Assembly (NCBI GenBank): GCA_964638715.1
Contig: CAZWZF010000020.1
Span: forward strand, 1 to 64,000
Direction: 5' to 3'
DNA length: 64,000 bases
DNA from: JBAXQQ01 sp037131695
Lineage (GTDB): Bacteria > Armatimonadota > Hebobacteria > CAIYQO01
Each line of letters opens with the position of its first letter. The first letter of the stretch is position 1. Under the pieces are notes generated by a model. That model saw nothing but the letters and a program-made list of their open reading frames with translations, searched no databases and was not told the origin of the DNA. Shown here in pieces: positions 18,160 through 26,138 of this stretch. The translations under genes were made by a program, and so were the position numbers.

Positions 18160-18462
18160 ATTATATCAAAAATTTAAAAAAGTATGAAATACATGAAATT
18201 TCGGATGAAAGTAGTACAGATTTTATAGGTTCTTAATCAAGCTATTTTTGTTGTATAAAGAATAATTCCATAGCCCATAGCATCGCTCTCACCCTTATAC
18301 ACATTTTTATCAAATATATTTTGACTCCAGAGGAGTCACATATTTATAGAAAAGAATCAATCATGAGATTTTCGACCCCAGCGTGGGTCGCATATAATGA
18401 CCGACAATCTGCTTTGTTATATGCGACCCGCGCTGGGGTCGTCTCAAATAACACATTATTTT
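18160..18462. repeat. Intergenic region with two palindromes and a repeat relic
   Basis: The lpxC promoter should lie in the first ~100 bp; I see no strong consensus. 18267-18295 (CCATAGCCCATAGCATCGC) resembles part of the repeat bracketing the restriction island at 44.4/52.9 kb. 18322-18338 is the perfect palindrome TGACTCC-AGA-GGAGTCA. 18373-18441 is a long hairpin with 25-base arms (start CGACCCCAGCGTGGGTCGC, end GCGACCCGCGCTGGGGTCG) with one mismatch and a ~19-base loop. It lies just past the galT stop and may end or stabilise that transcript. Confidence 0.75.
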
Positions 18463-19509
18463 CTACCCTTCCAAATAATGCACTTCAGACTGCCCGTGTA
18501 AACTTTTCGCTGCCGATTCGGCGGTTATGTCTCGTTGCGGGTTGCCCAGCATTTCAAAGCCTACCATAAATTTTTTCACGCTGGCACTGCGCAATAGCGG
18601 CGGGTAAAAATGCGCATGCAGGTGCCATTCTTCATGATTGCCGCCATCGGTGGGAGCATGGTGCCAGCCCATGGAATACGGGAAGGAGCATTTGAACAAG
18701 TTGTCATATTTGCAGGTGATTTTTTTCAGAATATCGGCAAGCGAGGCTTTTTCTTTTTCTGTTAATTCTGCCAGCGATTTCACATGGCGGCGCGGCAGCA
18801 GCATTGTCTCGAACGGCCATGTCGCCCAGAAAGGAACCAACACCATAAAATCGTCATTTTCAACTACGATTCTTTCCTTCGTTTCTGCCTCTATTTTCAA
18901 GTAATCGCACAACAGGCATGATTGGGTTTCTGCCAGGTATTTGCTTTGATTAACCAATTCCTTGGCGGGTTCGCCGGGAATATTTTCACTGGCCCATATC
19001 TGGCCATGCGGATGCGGGTTGCTGCACCCCATCATGGCACCTTTATTCTCGAATATCTGTACGTAATTAATATAATCGCAGGCACCAAGTTCGATATACT
19101 GGTCTACCCACACATTTATAACGCCGGTAATATCTTCAATGCTCATGCGTGGCAGCGTCAGGTCGTGACGCGGTGAGAAACAAATCACCCGACACTTGCC
19201 GCGGTCGGCCTTGGCGCGCAGCAGGTTATTAACGTTCATCACACCGTCCGGGGTATCCGGCAGCAATGCGCTGAAATCATTGTCAAACACAAAAGTACTG
19301 GCATATTTCGGATTGCTGACACCCTCAGCGCGGGTATTGCCGGGGCACAGGTAGCATTTGGGGTCATACTGCGGACGATTGTCGGCGATTGCATCCTCTA
19401 CCGCCCCCTGCCAGGGACGTTTGCCACGGTGCGGCGACACCAGCAGCCATTCACCGTTAAGCGGGTTAAAACGCTGATGCGGATGTTCCGACATATTAAA
19501 AGACATCAA
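18463..19509 (-). CDS. galT: Galactose-1-phosphate uridylyltransferase
   Basis: 348 residues, GalT family of the HIT superfamily. The catalytic HPHGQIW motif (in GCSNPHPHGQIWA, ~residue 160) and zinc-ligand regions (CYLCPGN near residue 52; CLLCDYL) are present, as is the C-terminal HLHAHFYPPLLRS. It exchanges UMP between UDP-glucose and galactose-1-phosphate in the Leloir pathway. No galK or galE is adjacent, so it stands alone here. N-terminus MMSFNMSEHPHQRFNPLNGEWLL fits the family (R-x-N-P-L-x-G-E-W); the ATG at 19494 is an alternative start. Confidence 0.94.
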   Translation of the reverse strand: MMSFNMSEHPHQRFNPLNGEWLLVSPHRGKRPWQGAVEDAIADNRPQYDPKCYLCPGNTRAEGVSNPKYASTFVFDNDFSALLPDTPDGVMNVNNLLRAKADRGKCRVICFSPRHDLTLPRMSIEDITGVINVWVDQYIELGACDYINYVQIFENKGAMMGCSNPHPHGQIWASENIPGEPAKELVNQSKYLAETQSCLLCDYLKIEAETKERIVVENDDFMVLVPFWATWPFETMLLPRRHVKSLAELTEKEKASLADILKKITCKYDNLFKCSFPYSMGWHHAPTDGGNHEEWHLHAHFYPPLLRSASVKKFMVGFEMLGNPQRDITAESAAKSLHGQSEVHYLEG

Positions 19510-19589
19510 AATTACCTCGGGAAAGTTTAAGTTGAATATATATCTTTCGATAAATGAAGTAAAATTCCCTGCTGAACCAAAATGATATT

Positions 19590-19673
19590 ATTCACCACAA
19601 AAAAACGCAAAGACCGCAAAAGAAGACTAATTAATAACCTCTTTTGCGGTCTTTGTGTTCCATTGCGGTGAAT
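19590..19673. repeat. Long hairpin repeat (family C)
   Basis: Arms TTCACCACAAAAAAACGCAA-AGACCGCAAAAG and CTTTTGCGGTCTTTGTGTTC-CATTGCGGTGAA pair over ~34 bases with few mismatches around a ~13-base A/T loop. It lies between galT and fabH (same strand). The related but loop-interrupted copy is at 14388-14555. Confidence 0.8.
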
Positions 19674-19693
19674 CTATATCTTTTCAAAACCTT

Positions 19694-20704
19694 CTACCAG
19701 CGCATTGCCATTGCACCCCAGGTTAAGCCGCCCCCGAAGCCGACGAGGATTATCAGGTCGCCTTTGTTTACCCGTCCCTGCTCAACAGCTTCGCTGAGAG
19801 CCAGCGGGATTGAGCCGGCGCTGGTGTTGCCGTATTCCTGCAGATTTACCATCCAGCGTTCGATAGGTATGCCCAGCCGTTTTGCTGATGCGTCGATGAT
19901 GCGCATATTTGCCTGGTGCGGTATAACCAGCGCGATATCGTCGACGACGGCATTAATGCGCGACAGCACTTCGCGAACAGATTCTTCCAGAGATCGCACT
20001 GCAAATTTAAATACTTCGGCACCATTCATGCGTAGAAAATGTTCGTGCTTTTCAATGGTTTCGATGGATGCAGGTCGGCGCGAACCGCCCGCCGGTATGG
20101 TCAGCAAATCCGCACCGCTGCCATCAGCGCGCAGGTAAGATGCTAATATTCCACTTCCCTGTTCTGTCGGCTGCAATACGCATGCTCCGCCGCCATCACC
20201 CAATAATACGCAGGTGCCGCGATCGGTATAATCGGTAATGCGCGATAAAATATCTCCGCCAACCACCAGGGCATTTTTATATAATCTTGAGCCGATGAGC
20301 GACGCACCGACTGTTAAGCCATAAATAAAACCGGTACAGGCGGCGGCAATGTCAAATGCGGCGGCGTGAGTTGCACCCAGAAGATTTTGCAGCAAACAAG
20401 CGGTGGATGGCATTAAAGTGTCGCCGGTCACCGATGCCACAATTATGCAATCAAGGTCTGCGGCGTCTAACTTGGCTTCTTCCAATGCTGCCTGGGCGGC
20501 TGGCAATACCATATCTGATAAAGCCATATCTGGATCAGCGATGTGTCGGGTGATGATTCCGCTTCGTGAGCGTATCCACTCATCTGAAGTATCCACCAAT
20601 TTTTCCAAATCAGCATTTGTCATAATATGTTTTGGAGCACAAGCCTTAATTGAAGTAATCCCTGCTGGCATAATAGTATTTAACAATTCAGAATCTTTAA
20701 TCAC
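19694..20704 (-). CDS. fabH: 3-oxoacyl-ACP synthase III (FabH)
   Basis: 336 residues. Catalytic Cys123 lies in DIAAACTGF; the His (IPHQANMRI, ~residue 260) and Asn (GNTSAGS, ~residue 290) of the triad are present, and the C-terminus ends in GFGGGLTWGAMAMRW as expected. It starts type II fatty acid synthesis by condensing acetyl-CoA with malonyl-ACP. Start is GTG at 20704, preceded by AAAGGGGA; the internal ATG at 20671 lacks a ribosome site. Single gene here, not in a fab cluster. Confidence 0.95.
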   Translation of the reverse strand: MIKDSELLNTIMPAGITSIKACAPKHIMTNADLEKLVDTSDEWIRSRSGIITRHIADPDMALSDMVLPAAQAALEEAKLDAADLDCIIVASVTGDTLMPSTACLLQNLLGATHAAAFDIAAACTGFIYGLTVGASLIGSRLYKNALVVGGDILSRITDYTDRGTCVLLGDGGGACVLQPTEQGSGILASYLRADGSGADLLTIPAGGSRRPASIETIEKHEHFLRMNGAEVFKFAVRSLEESVREVLSRINAVVDDIALVIPHQANMRIIDASAKRLGIPIERWMVNLQEYGNTSAGSIPLALSEAVEQGRVNKGDLIILVGFGGGLTWGAMAMRW

Positions 20705-20862
20705 AGAAATCCCCTTTCCATATCAACCTTGCGAATTAAGAAATATAATTCGCAACCATATTTCAGCAAGGTTACGAATTATTCTTACAATTCACCCTGC
20801 AACTAAACTTTACCAGTGAATTGGTTATACGTCAATAACTATATGATGAATGTCGAATACAT

Positions 20863-21378
20863 TTACCGTTCAGCGACTACCACTGCATTATCAATTATAT
20901 ACAACATTTTATCATCAGGCTTTCCAGTCGCTACTTTTAATGTTCCATATATACTTACCGGCCAATCAGTTAAATCTAACTGTTTGCCATTAGCTACATT
21001 TACCTGCACAATTTCCGCTACTCCAGGTGGATTGCAAAAATAGCATCCGCGCGGCCTTCCAGCTATGAAGAACTGAGATGATGGACCTGCTTCATGAAAA
21101 GGAAGCATGAAGCCTTTGACGTGCACATATTTGTCAGACATCTGTGCAATATCTGGCTTAACTATCGGTTTTTTTCCATATTCCCAACATCCCTGTTGTA
21201 AATTTTTCCAATCAATATCTGCATATTGACCGGAAGGTGCATGCTTTGAATAACCCGGCAATTTAGGCCCAATTACCAATTGCATCAAATCTTTATCTGA
21301 CATTACCCAAATGACAAGAAGAAGAACTATTACACCAATAGCAATTAAAATATTCCTCTTTCGTTTTTTCTGATTCAT
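20863..21378 (-). CDS. DUF3299-type exported protein
   Basis: 171 residues. N-terminal basic stretch and one transmembrane/signal segment (~residues 10-26, ILIAIGVIVLLLVIWV), then a soluble domain with VKGFMLPF, FFIAGRPRGCYFCNPPG and a terminal Y-x-I-x-N-A-V-V pattern, which fits DUF3299. Members occur downstream of FtsX-type ABC transporters. The single CxxC-like CYFC could bind metal. The start has AGGAG upstream, 3 bases after the permease stop, so it is the last gene of the operon. Predicted periplasmic or membrane-tethered; function unknown. Confidence 0.75.
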   Translation of the reverse strand: MNQKKRKRNILIAIGVIVLLLVIWVMSDKDLMQLVIGPKLPGYSKHAPSGQYADIDWKNLQQGCWEYGKKPIVKPDIAQMSDKYVHVKGFMLPFHEAGPSSQFFIAGRPRGCYFCNPPGVAEIVQVNVANGKQLDLTDWPVSIYGTLKVATGKPDDKMLYIIDNAVVVAER

Positions 21379-21381
21379 CTT

Positions 21382-22599
21382 TTACTCCTGAACTAATATA
21401 TCTGCAACCGATAAACGATATGCGATAATAGCCGGCAATAAACCGGCAAAAACACCTAAAATCAAAACACTTAATGCAACTACACCTTCTATCGGCTCAA
21501 AATGCCAGGCATTTAAGGCAATGCCAAAGCGAGTCATTACCATCGACGACCCTAACGCGGTAATTCCATGACCAAGCAGCCAACCTGATATAACACCAAA
21601 CGCCGACAATACCGACGCCTCTAAAGCTATTACACGAAATACATCAACACGGGTAGCACCCAGGGAACGAATAACAGCAATATCGCGACGACGCTGGTGT
21701 ATTGAATAGTACAGACTGATAAGTATCGTTAAAGATGACACAAAAACCACCAGGTAAGCCACTATTAACAAAATACCTTGTAATGGTGCAATAAACGTAC
21801 TGGCAACTTTATCAATTTGATCTACCGGAACAACAGCCATGGCAGCTTGATGAGCATTTAAATCCTGGATTAAACGAAACCTGGCAGCGGGCTGATTAAG
21901 CCGTACCAGCAGTGAAGTTACTTCGCTGGTTGGATCGTGTCCCGGCTCAGGCTTTTCATCAGCATCAGGATGCGAGTGAACTATCCAGGTACTGTGATAA
22001 TCAACATATACCGCGCGATCTATATTTGTTCCGGTTGGTGATAAAACACCGACAACTGTATATGGAAATTGCGGGTGAAAATCATCACTTTTACCCCACC
22101 CGTGCGCACCGATTATCTTCTGTCCAATTTGTAAATCACTTCTCCTTGCGACTTCAGACCCAACTACTGCTTCAAATGGTTTAATAAAACATTTCCCCTG
22201 TGCGAATAAGCCATCATTATTTATTGCTTTCCTGCCATCAAAAAAAGCCGGGATGGTGCCAACAATCGGTGACCCGAAATAATTGTCACCCATAGTTAGT
22301 GGAATCACCCGCTCAACTACCGGGTCAGATTGCAGTCGTTTCCATACAGATATGTTTACATTGCCAACTGGCGAATCCAGATAATACAGGCTGTTCAAGA
22401 CAATCTGCAACGGACTTCCCTTTGCCCCTACAACAATATCCCAATTTGCGGTTTCTTTATTAAGTGTAGACTGAGTTTGAGTAGATAATATAAGAACTAT
22501 TGTCGCGAGTGCCAGACCCAAAGCTACAGAAATAACAGTGAGTGATGTCATCAGTATCCGGGAACGAAGGTATGAAAAAATTAATTTAAAATCAGTCAT
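21382..22599 (-). CDS. ABC transporter permease, FtsX/MacB-LolC type
   Basis: 405 residues from the ATG at 22599 (GGAG upstream; overlaps the ATPase stop). One N-terminal transmembrane helix (SLTVISVALGLALATIVLI), a ~220-residue extracytoplasmic domain and three C-terminal helices with the FtsX signature (YSIHQRRRDIAVIRSLGATRVDVFRVIALEA, positions ~290-320). This mechanotransmission-type architecture handles lipoproteins, peptides or envelope substrates rather than ordinary nutrient import. Works with the ATPase encoded immediately upstream. Confidence 0.9.
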   Translation of the reverse strand: MTDFKLIFSYLRSRILMTSLTVISVALGLALATIVLILSTQTQSTLNKETANWDIVVGAKGSPLQIVLNSLYYLDSPVGNVNISVWKRLQSDPVVERVIPLTMGDNYFGSPIVGTIPAFFDGRKAINNDGLFAQGKCFIKPFEAVVGSEVARRSDLQIGQKIIGAHGWGKSDDFHPQFPYTVVGVLSPTGTNIDRAVYVDYHSTWIVHSHPDADEKPEPGHDPTSEVTSLLVRLNQPAARFRLIQDLNAHQAAMAVVPVDQIDKVASTFIAPLQGILLIVAYLVVFVSSLTILISLYYSIHQRRRDIAVIRSLGATRVDVFRVIALEASVLSAFGVISGWLLGHGITALGSSMVMTRFGIALNAWHFEPIEGVVALSVLILGVFAGLLPAIIAYRLSVADILVQE

Positions 22600-23272
22600 T
22601 ATAAAGCTCCTCATGTGTCACCCATGTTGAGGCATCGATAATGCGGGTAAATCGTGAAGCGATACTGGTATCATGGCTAACCATGACAAGAGTGGAATTA
22701 TGTGTGTCGCAAATACGGAACAGCATATCCAATATCGTTGCAGCATTCGTTTTATCCAGGCTTGCCGTAGGCTCATCTGCCAATATTACTGCCGGCTCAT
22801 TTATCACCGCACGGGCTATTGCAACCCGCTGCTGCTCTCCGATAGATAATAATTTCGGCATTGCATGGACACGTTTTGTTAACCCAACTTCGGTCAGCAA
22901 TTTATCAGCATGATGATGTGCTTCTGATGCAGACCATTTTCTACCGTATCGCGCGCCTAATAATAAATTATCAGTCACCGTAAGGGTGGATAATAACTGA
23001 AATGACTGAAAAATAAGCCCTAAATGGTGACCGCGAAAAATGTCGACATCATGAGAACTCATGCTGTCGATGCGTTCACCAGCGATAGTTATTGTGCCTT
23101 CATCAGGACGCAATAATCCCGCAAGAAGATTTAATAATGTTGTTTTTCCGCACCCGCTGGGACCGCTGATAAGTATGCGTTCACCCTTTTTTATTGATAG
23201 TTCATCAACAGCCCAATGCAAGGTATGACCAAAGATTGAATAATTTTTTTTGATATCATGACAATAAATCAT
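22592..23272 (-). CDS. ABC transporter ATPase (LolD/MacB-like)
   Basis: 226 residues. Walker A GPSGCGKTT (~residues 38-46), Q-loop in GLIFQSFQLL, signature LSIGEQQRVAIARA, Walker B VILADEPTASLD and switch His in MVSHD are all present. It belongs to the MacB/LolD/FtsE-type family that pairs with FtsX-fold permeases, matching the next gene (8-base overlap). The initial MIYCHDIKKNYSIFG is a normal start for the family. Confidence 0.94.
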   Translation of the reverse strand: MIYCHDIKKNYSIFGHTLHWAVDELSIKKGERILISGPSGCGKTTLLNLLAGLLRPDEGTITIAGERIDSMSSHDVDIFRGHHLGLIFQSFQLLSTLTVTDNLLLGARYGRKWSASEAHHHADKLLTEVGLTKRVHAMPKLLSIGEQQRVAIARAVINEPAVILADEPTASLDKTNAATILDMLFRICDTHNSTLVMVSHDTSIASRFTRIIDASTWVTHEELYND

Positions 23273-23367
23273 GTTTTATGCTCCAAATATATAGCTGGCA
23301 ATTACTGACACGATAATGCTAAATAACATTACATTTTACTGTATCAGCAATAATGGTTGAGGATAAA

Positions 23368-23727
23368 TTAACCTGCTAATGTTGGAGGAGCGCGGGACGG
23401 AGTGAATATTGATACCGTGCGCTGAATGAAGGAAGCGGCACAAGGTGGATTTTCTATTTTTATCAACTCTACGGAATAAGTTGGTATTAAAAGTGAACCG
23501 CAACTATTGAAAGCATCCTGGACGAAACAAGCCGGGCATGAATCACCATTATTGTTAACACTATTTGATATAAATACGGTGCAGTTGCTGTATAGATTTG
23601 TTTGCGATAGACGAAAATTATTATGGTTATGACCAGACAACCCGATACCTGCATAAAACAGATACGGAATTAAAAACAGCAATAACCAGGTTTTTCTGAA
23701 ACTTCGCAACACGTTACACTTTACCAA
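23368..23727 (-). CDS. Small exported Cys/His protein with C-terminal RAPPTLAG
   Basis: 119 residues. A hydrophobic N-terminal segment (WLLLFLIPYLFYAGIGL) looks like a signal peptide; the rest has GHNHNN, SCPACFV and a terminal SRAPPTLAG. This layout (leader, His-rich stretch, C-x2-C, RAPP near the end) resembles the small DUF2946-like proteins that occur beside metal or export systems, but I cannot assign the family with certainty. The likely start is TTG at 23727 and the ribosome site is poor, so the exact start is uncertain. It lies 95 bp upstream of the ATPase gene on the same strand. Confidence 0.55.
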   Translation of the reverse strand: MVKCNVLRSFRKTWLLLFLIPYLFYAGIGLSGHNHNNFRLSQTNLYSNCTVFISNSVNNNGDSCPACFVQDAFNSCGSLLIPTYSVELIKIENPPCAASFIQRTVSIFTPSRAPPTLAG

Positions 23728-23806
23728 TGATTTACTTTATGGTTGGATTATACCTGTTTTTTACCCGAAAAGACAAAAATGAAACATCGTTAATTAAACC
23801 GGAAGT

Positions 23807-24628
23807 TTAATTCAACAATTGTCCCTGGGTAGAGGCGATGCGGATTTGACCGAATAGTTCTTTCTGGATGATGGTTATCCGGTGCATGCGCATCAGTTCC
23901 AGTACGGCGAGGAAGGTTATTATTATGGTGGTGCGGGTCAGCGGAAAATCGCAATCGGGGGTGAAAAATATATCGGCAAATACGACGCCGTCGGGACCGC
24001 ATTTTTCCAATTGTTTCAGGATATACATCATCTGCTGGCGAATGCTTACGCGCGGGCGGGCAACCTCGCGAAATGTCGGTCCGGCGGCTTCCGCACGTGC
24101 CAGCACTTCCTGCAATGCCTTCCACAGGTTAAATGAATCCGGGTCGACAGAAAACTCGGGGTTTATCTTTGGCAATGGTATAGTGGCGACGATATCGGGA
24201 CGCGATACGCATTGACTTCTTTCTTCTGCACGTTTTTGCAGTTCCTGGGCGGCGGATTTGTATTGGGTATATTCCAGCAAGCGGCGTACTAATTCTGCCC
24301 GCGGATCTTCATCTTCGTCCAATTTTTCTTCAATCATCGCCGGCGGTCGCGGCAGCAGCATGCGGGATTTAATTTCCAACAGGGTAGCCGCCATTACCAG
24401 AAACTCGCTTGCCAATTCAATATCCAGCACTTCCATTAATTTAATGTAATCTAAAAATTGCCGGGTGATGGATGAAATGGGGATATCGTTGATGTCGATT
24501 TCCTGGCGTTTGATGAAGTATAACAATAAATCCAGGGGACCTTCGAATAAAGGCACGCTCACCGGATATCCGGTGAAACGTGCCCTCAATTCGTCTGAAA
24601 TATTTACTACATTCGTTGCTGTATACAT
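23807..24628 (-). CDS. scpA: Segregation and condensation protein A
   Basis: 273 residues from the ATG at 24628; a longer in-frame version to 24697 adds a hydrophobic stretch not typical of the family. The ScpA N-terminal signature FEGPLDLLLYFIKRQEIDI is near residue 30-48, and the winged-helix C-terminus ends at FGQIRI. ScpA is the kleisin that joins SMC heads and ScpB in chromosome segregation. scpB and smc are not in the window. Cytoplasmic. Confidence 0.92.
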   Translation of the reverse strand: MYTATNVVNISDELRARFTGYPVSVPLFEGPLDLLLYFIKRQEIDINDIPISSITRQFLDYIKLMEVLDIELASEFLVMAATLLEIKSRMLLPRPPAMIEEKLDEDEDPRAELVRRLLEYTQYKSAAQELQKRAEERSQCVSRPDIVATIPLPKINPEFSVDPDSFNLWKALQEVLARAEAAGPTFREVARPRVSIRQQMMYILKQLEKCGPDGVVFADIFFTPDCDFPLTRTTIIITFLAVLELMRMHRITIIQKELFGQIRIASTQGQLLN

Positions 24629-24831
24629 AATTGTGAAAGTTGCAATGATAAAAACTGCTAACGGATGAATAATACCACAGTCCCACAGATAGCGCAAGGG
24701 GAAATTGAAAACACTATGGGTAGAGTTGAAAATATTTTCATTTATTTTTTTACATTTAATTTACGCAAAAGCGATAATTATTATTGAAGTAATCGTTCCA
24801 ATATGCTATCCTGCCAAAAAATGAGGTGGAT

Positions 24832-26070
24832 ATGAATAATAACGATATTAAAAGATTGCGCGAAATAGCGCAAAAGGTGAAACAAGTCAGCGAGTCTGAC
24901 GAGAACCAGGCGAAAATTGCCAACTGGTACGCAATGGATGAAGGCAACGCAACCCGTCCGAATATTGTAATCGAACTTGGCGGCATCCATGGCATTTTCG
25001 ATAATTTCGTCACGCTGCAATGCGAAGATGAAATGGCGAGAGCGCAGGAACACAGCATGCTGGCGACGTTATTCATTCATGATTATGTTAAAGATGACAA
25101 CGCAATTTTGCCATATATCAATTTGGGTTGGAGTGTCAGCAGCACCGGCTATGGAATTGAATCGCAAATCGACCGGTCAGACAATGACGGCAAAATGGGG
25201 GCATATCATATCGGTTCAGCATTAACAGATTTATCCCGCGAAGTGCCTTTGCTGAAAAAACGTGTATTCACCGTTGACCGTCAGAAAACCCTGGATAACA
25301 AGGCGGCACTGGAAGAAATTTATGACGGCATATTGAAAGTGCGTATGCGCGGCAACCCGTGGTGGACAATGGGATTAACCCAGGCCGCGGTATATCTAAT
25401 TGGCGTGGAAGGCTTGATGATGCAGATGTATGATGATCCTGAAGGCCTGCACGCGCTGATGTCTTTCCTGCGCGACGACTACATGGGAATGCTGGATTTT
25501 TACCAGAATGAAGGCCTGTTGAACCTGAACAATGAAGATGACTACATTGGCTCCGGCAGCCGCGGCTACACCCGCAGATTGCCGGTGAACACCGATGGCA
25601 AGATAACCACAAAAGATTTATGGTGCCTGATAGAATCCCAGGAAACCGTCAGTGTCAGCCCGGGAATGTATGAAGAGTTCGTATTCCAATACGAAAAACC
25701 GTTCGCAGAAAGATTTGGCAGCACATATTATGGCTGCTGCGAACCAGTGCACACACGCTGGCACCTGGTAAAAAAACTGCCAGGGCTGAAACGGGTATCG
25801 GTATCCCCCTGGTGCGATCAGGAACTGCTGGCGCAGGATATGCAGGGAATAGTATTCTCCCGCAAACCAAACCCGTCACTGATAAGCACAGACAAATTCG
25901 ACGAAACCGCCATCCGCGAAGATTTGCAGAAAACCCTGCAAATAACGAAAAAGTATAATGTAGCCACCGAAATAGCCATGAAAGACGTCCACACCATCGC
26001 CAACGACCCCACCAGACTACCCCGCTGGGTGGAAATAGCAAGAGAAGAAGTGGCGAAGATATATGGGTAA
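24832..26070 (+). CDS. Uroporphyrinogen decarboxylase-like protein (URO-D superfamily)
   Basis: 412 residues; start at the ATG at 24832 behind GAGG, with a GTG two codons earlier as an alternative. The sequence has the URO-D/methyltransferase barrel pattern: IELGGIHGIFDNF, GLTQAAVYLIGVEGLMMQMYDDPEGLHALMSFL (helix after the phosphate-binding strand) and YYGCCEPVHTRW with a possible metal-binding Cys pair. In PVC and anaerobic genomes such proteins are mostly corrinoid-linked methyltransferase-like rather than haem enzymes. No corrinoid protein or haem gene is adjacent, so the substrate is unknown. Confidence 0.8.
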   Translation: MNNNDIKRLREIAQKVKQVSESDENQAKIANWYAMDEGNATRPNIVIELGGIHGIFDNFVTLQCEDEMARAQEHSMLATLFIHDYVKDDNAILPYINLGWSVSSTGYGIESQIDRSDNDGKMGAYHIGSALTDLSREVPLLKKRVFTVDRQKTLDNKAALEEIYDGILKVRMRGNPWWTMGLTQAAVYLIGVEGLMMQMYDDPEGLHALMSFLRDDYMGMLDFYQNEGLLNLNNEDDYIGSGSRGYTRRLPVNTDGKITTKDLWCLIESQETVSVSPGMYEEFVFQYEKPFAERFGSTYYGCCEPVHTRWHLVKKLPGLKRVSVSPWCDQELLAQDMQGIVFSRKPNPSLISTDKFDETAIREDLQKTLQITKKYNVATEIAMKDVHTIANDPTRLPRWVEIAREEVAKIYG

Positions 26071-26080
26071 ATAAATCGTA

Positions 26081-26103
26081 GGGTCAGGTTCTAAACCTGA
26101 CCC
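26081..26103. repeat. Palindrome after the URO-D-like gene
   Basis: GGGTCAGGT/ACCTGACCC with a 5-base loop, 11 bp past the stop and followed on the plus strand by ATTTTTA. It is one of the GTAGGG-type palindromes (others 8067, 36252) and could act as a weak terminator. Confidence 0.65.
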
Positions 26104-26138
26104 ATTTTTAACATTAAAACTTCGGTCTATAAAATAAT

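Noticed and set aside
18373..18441. Intrinsic terminator of galT
   Set aside because: The stem is long and perfect enough, but no T-run follows it on the galT (minus) strand, so it is listed as a repeat.
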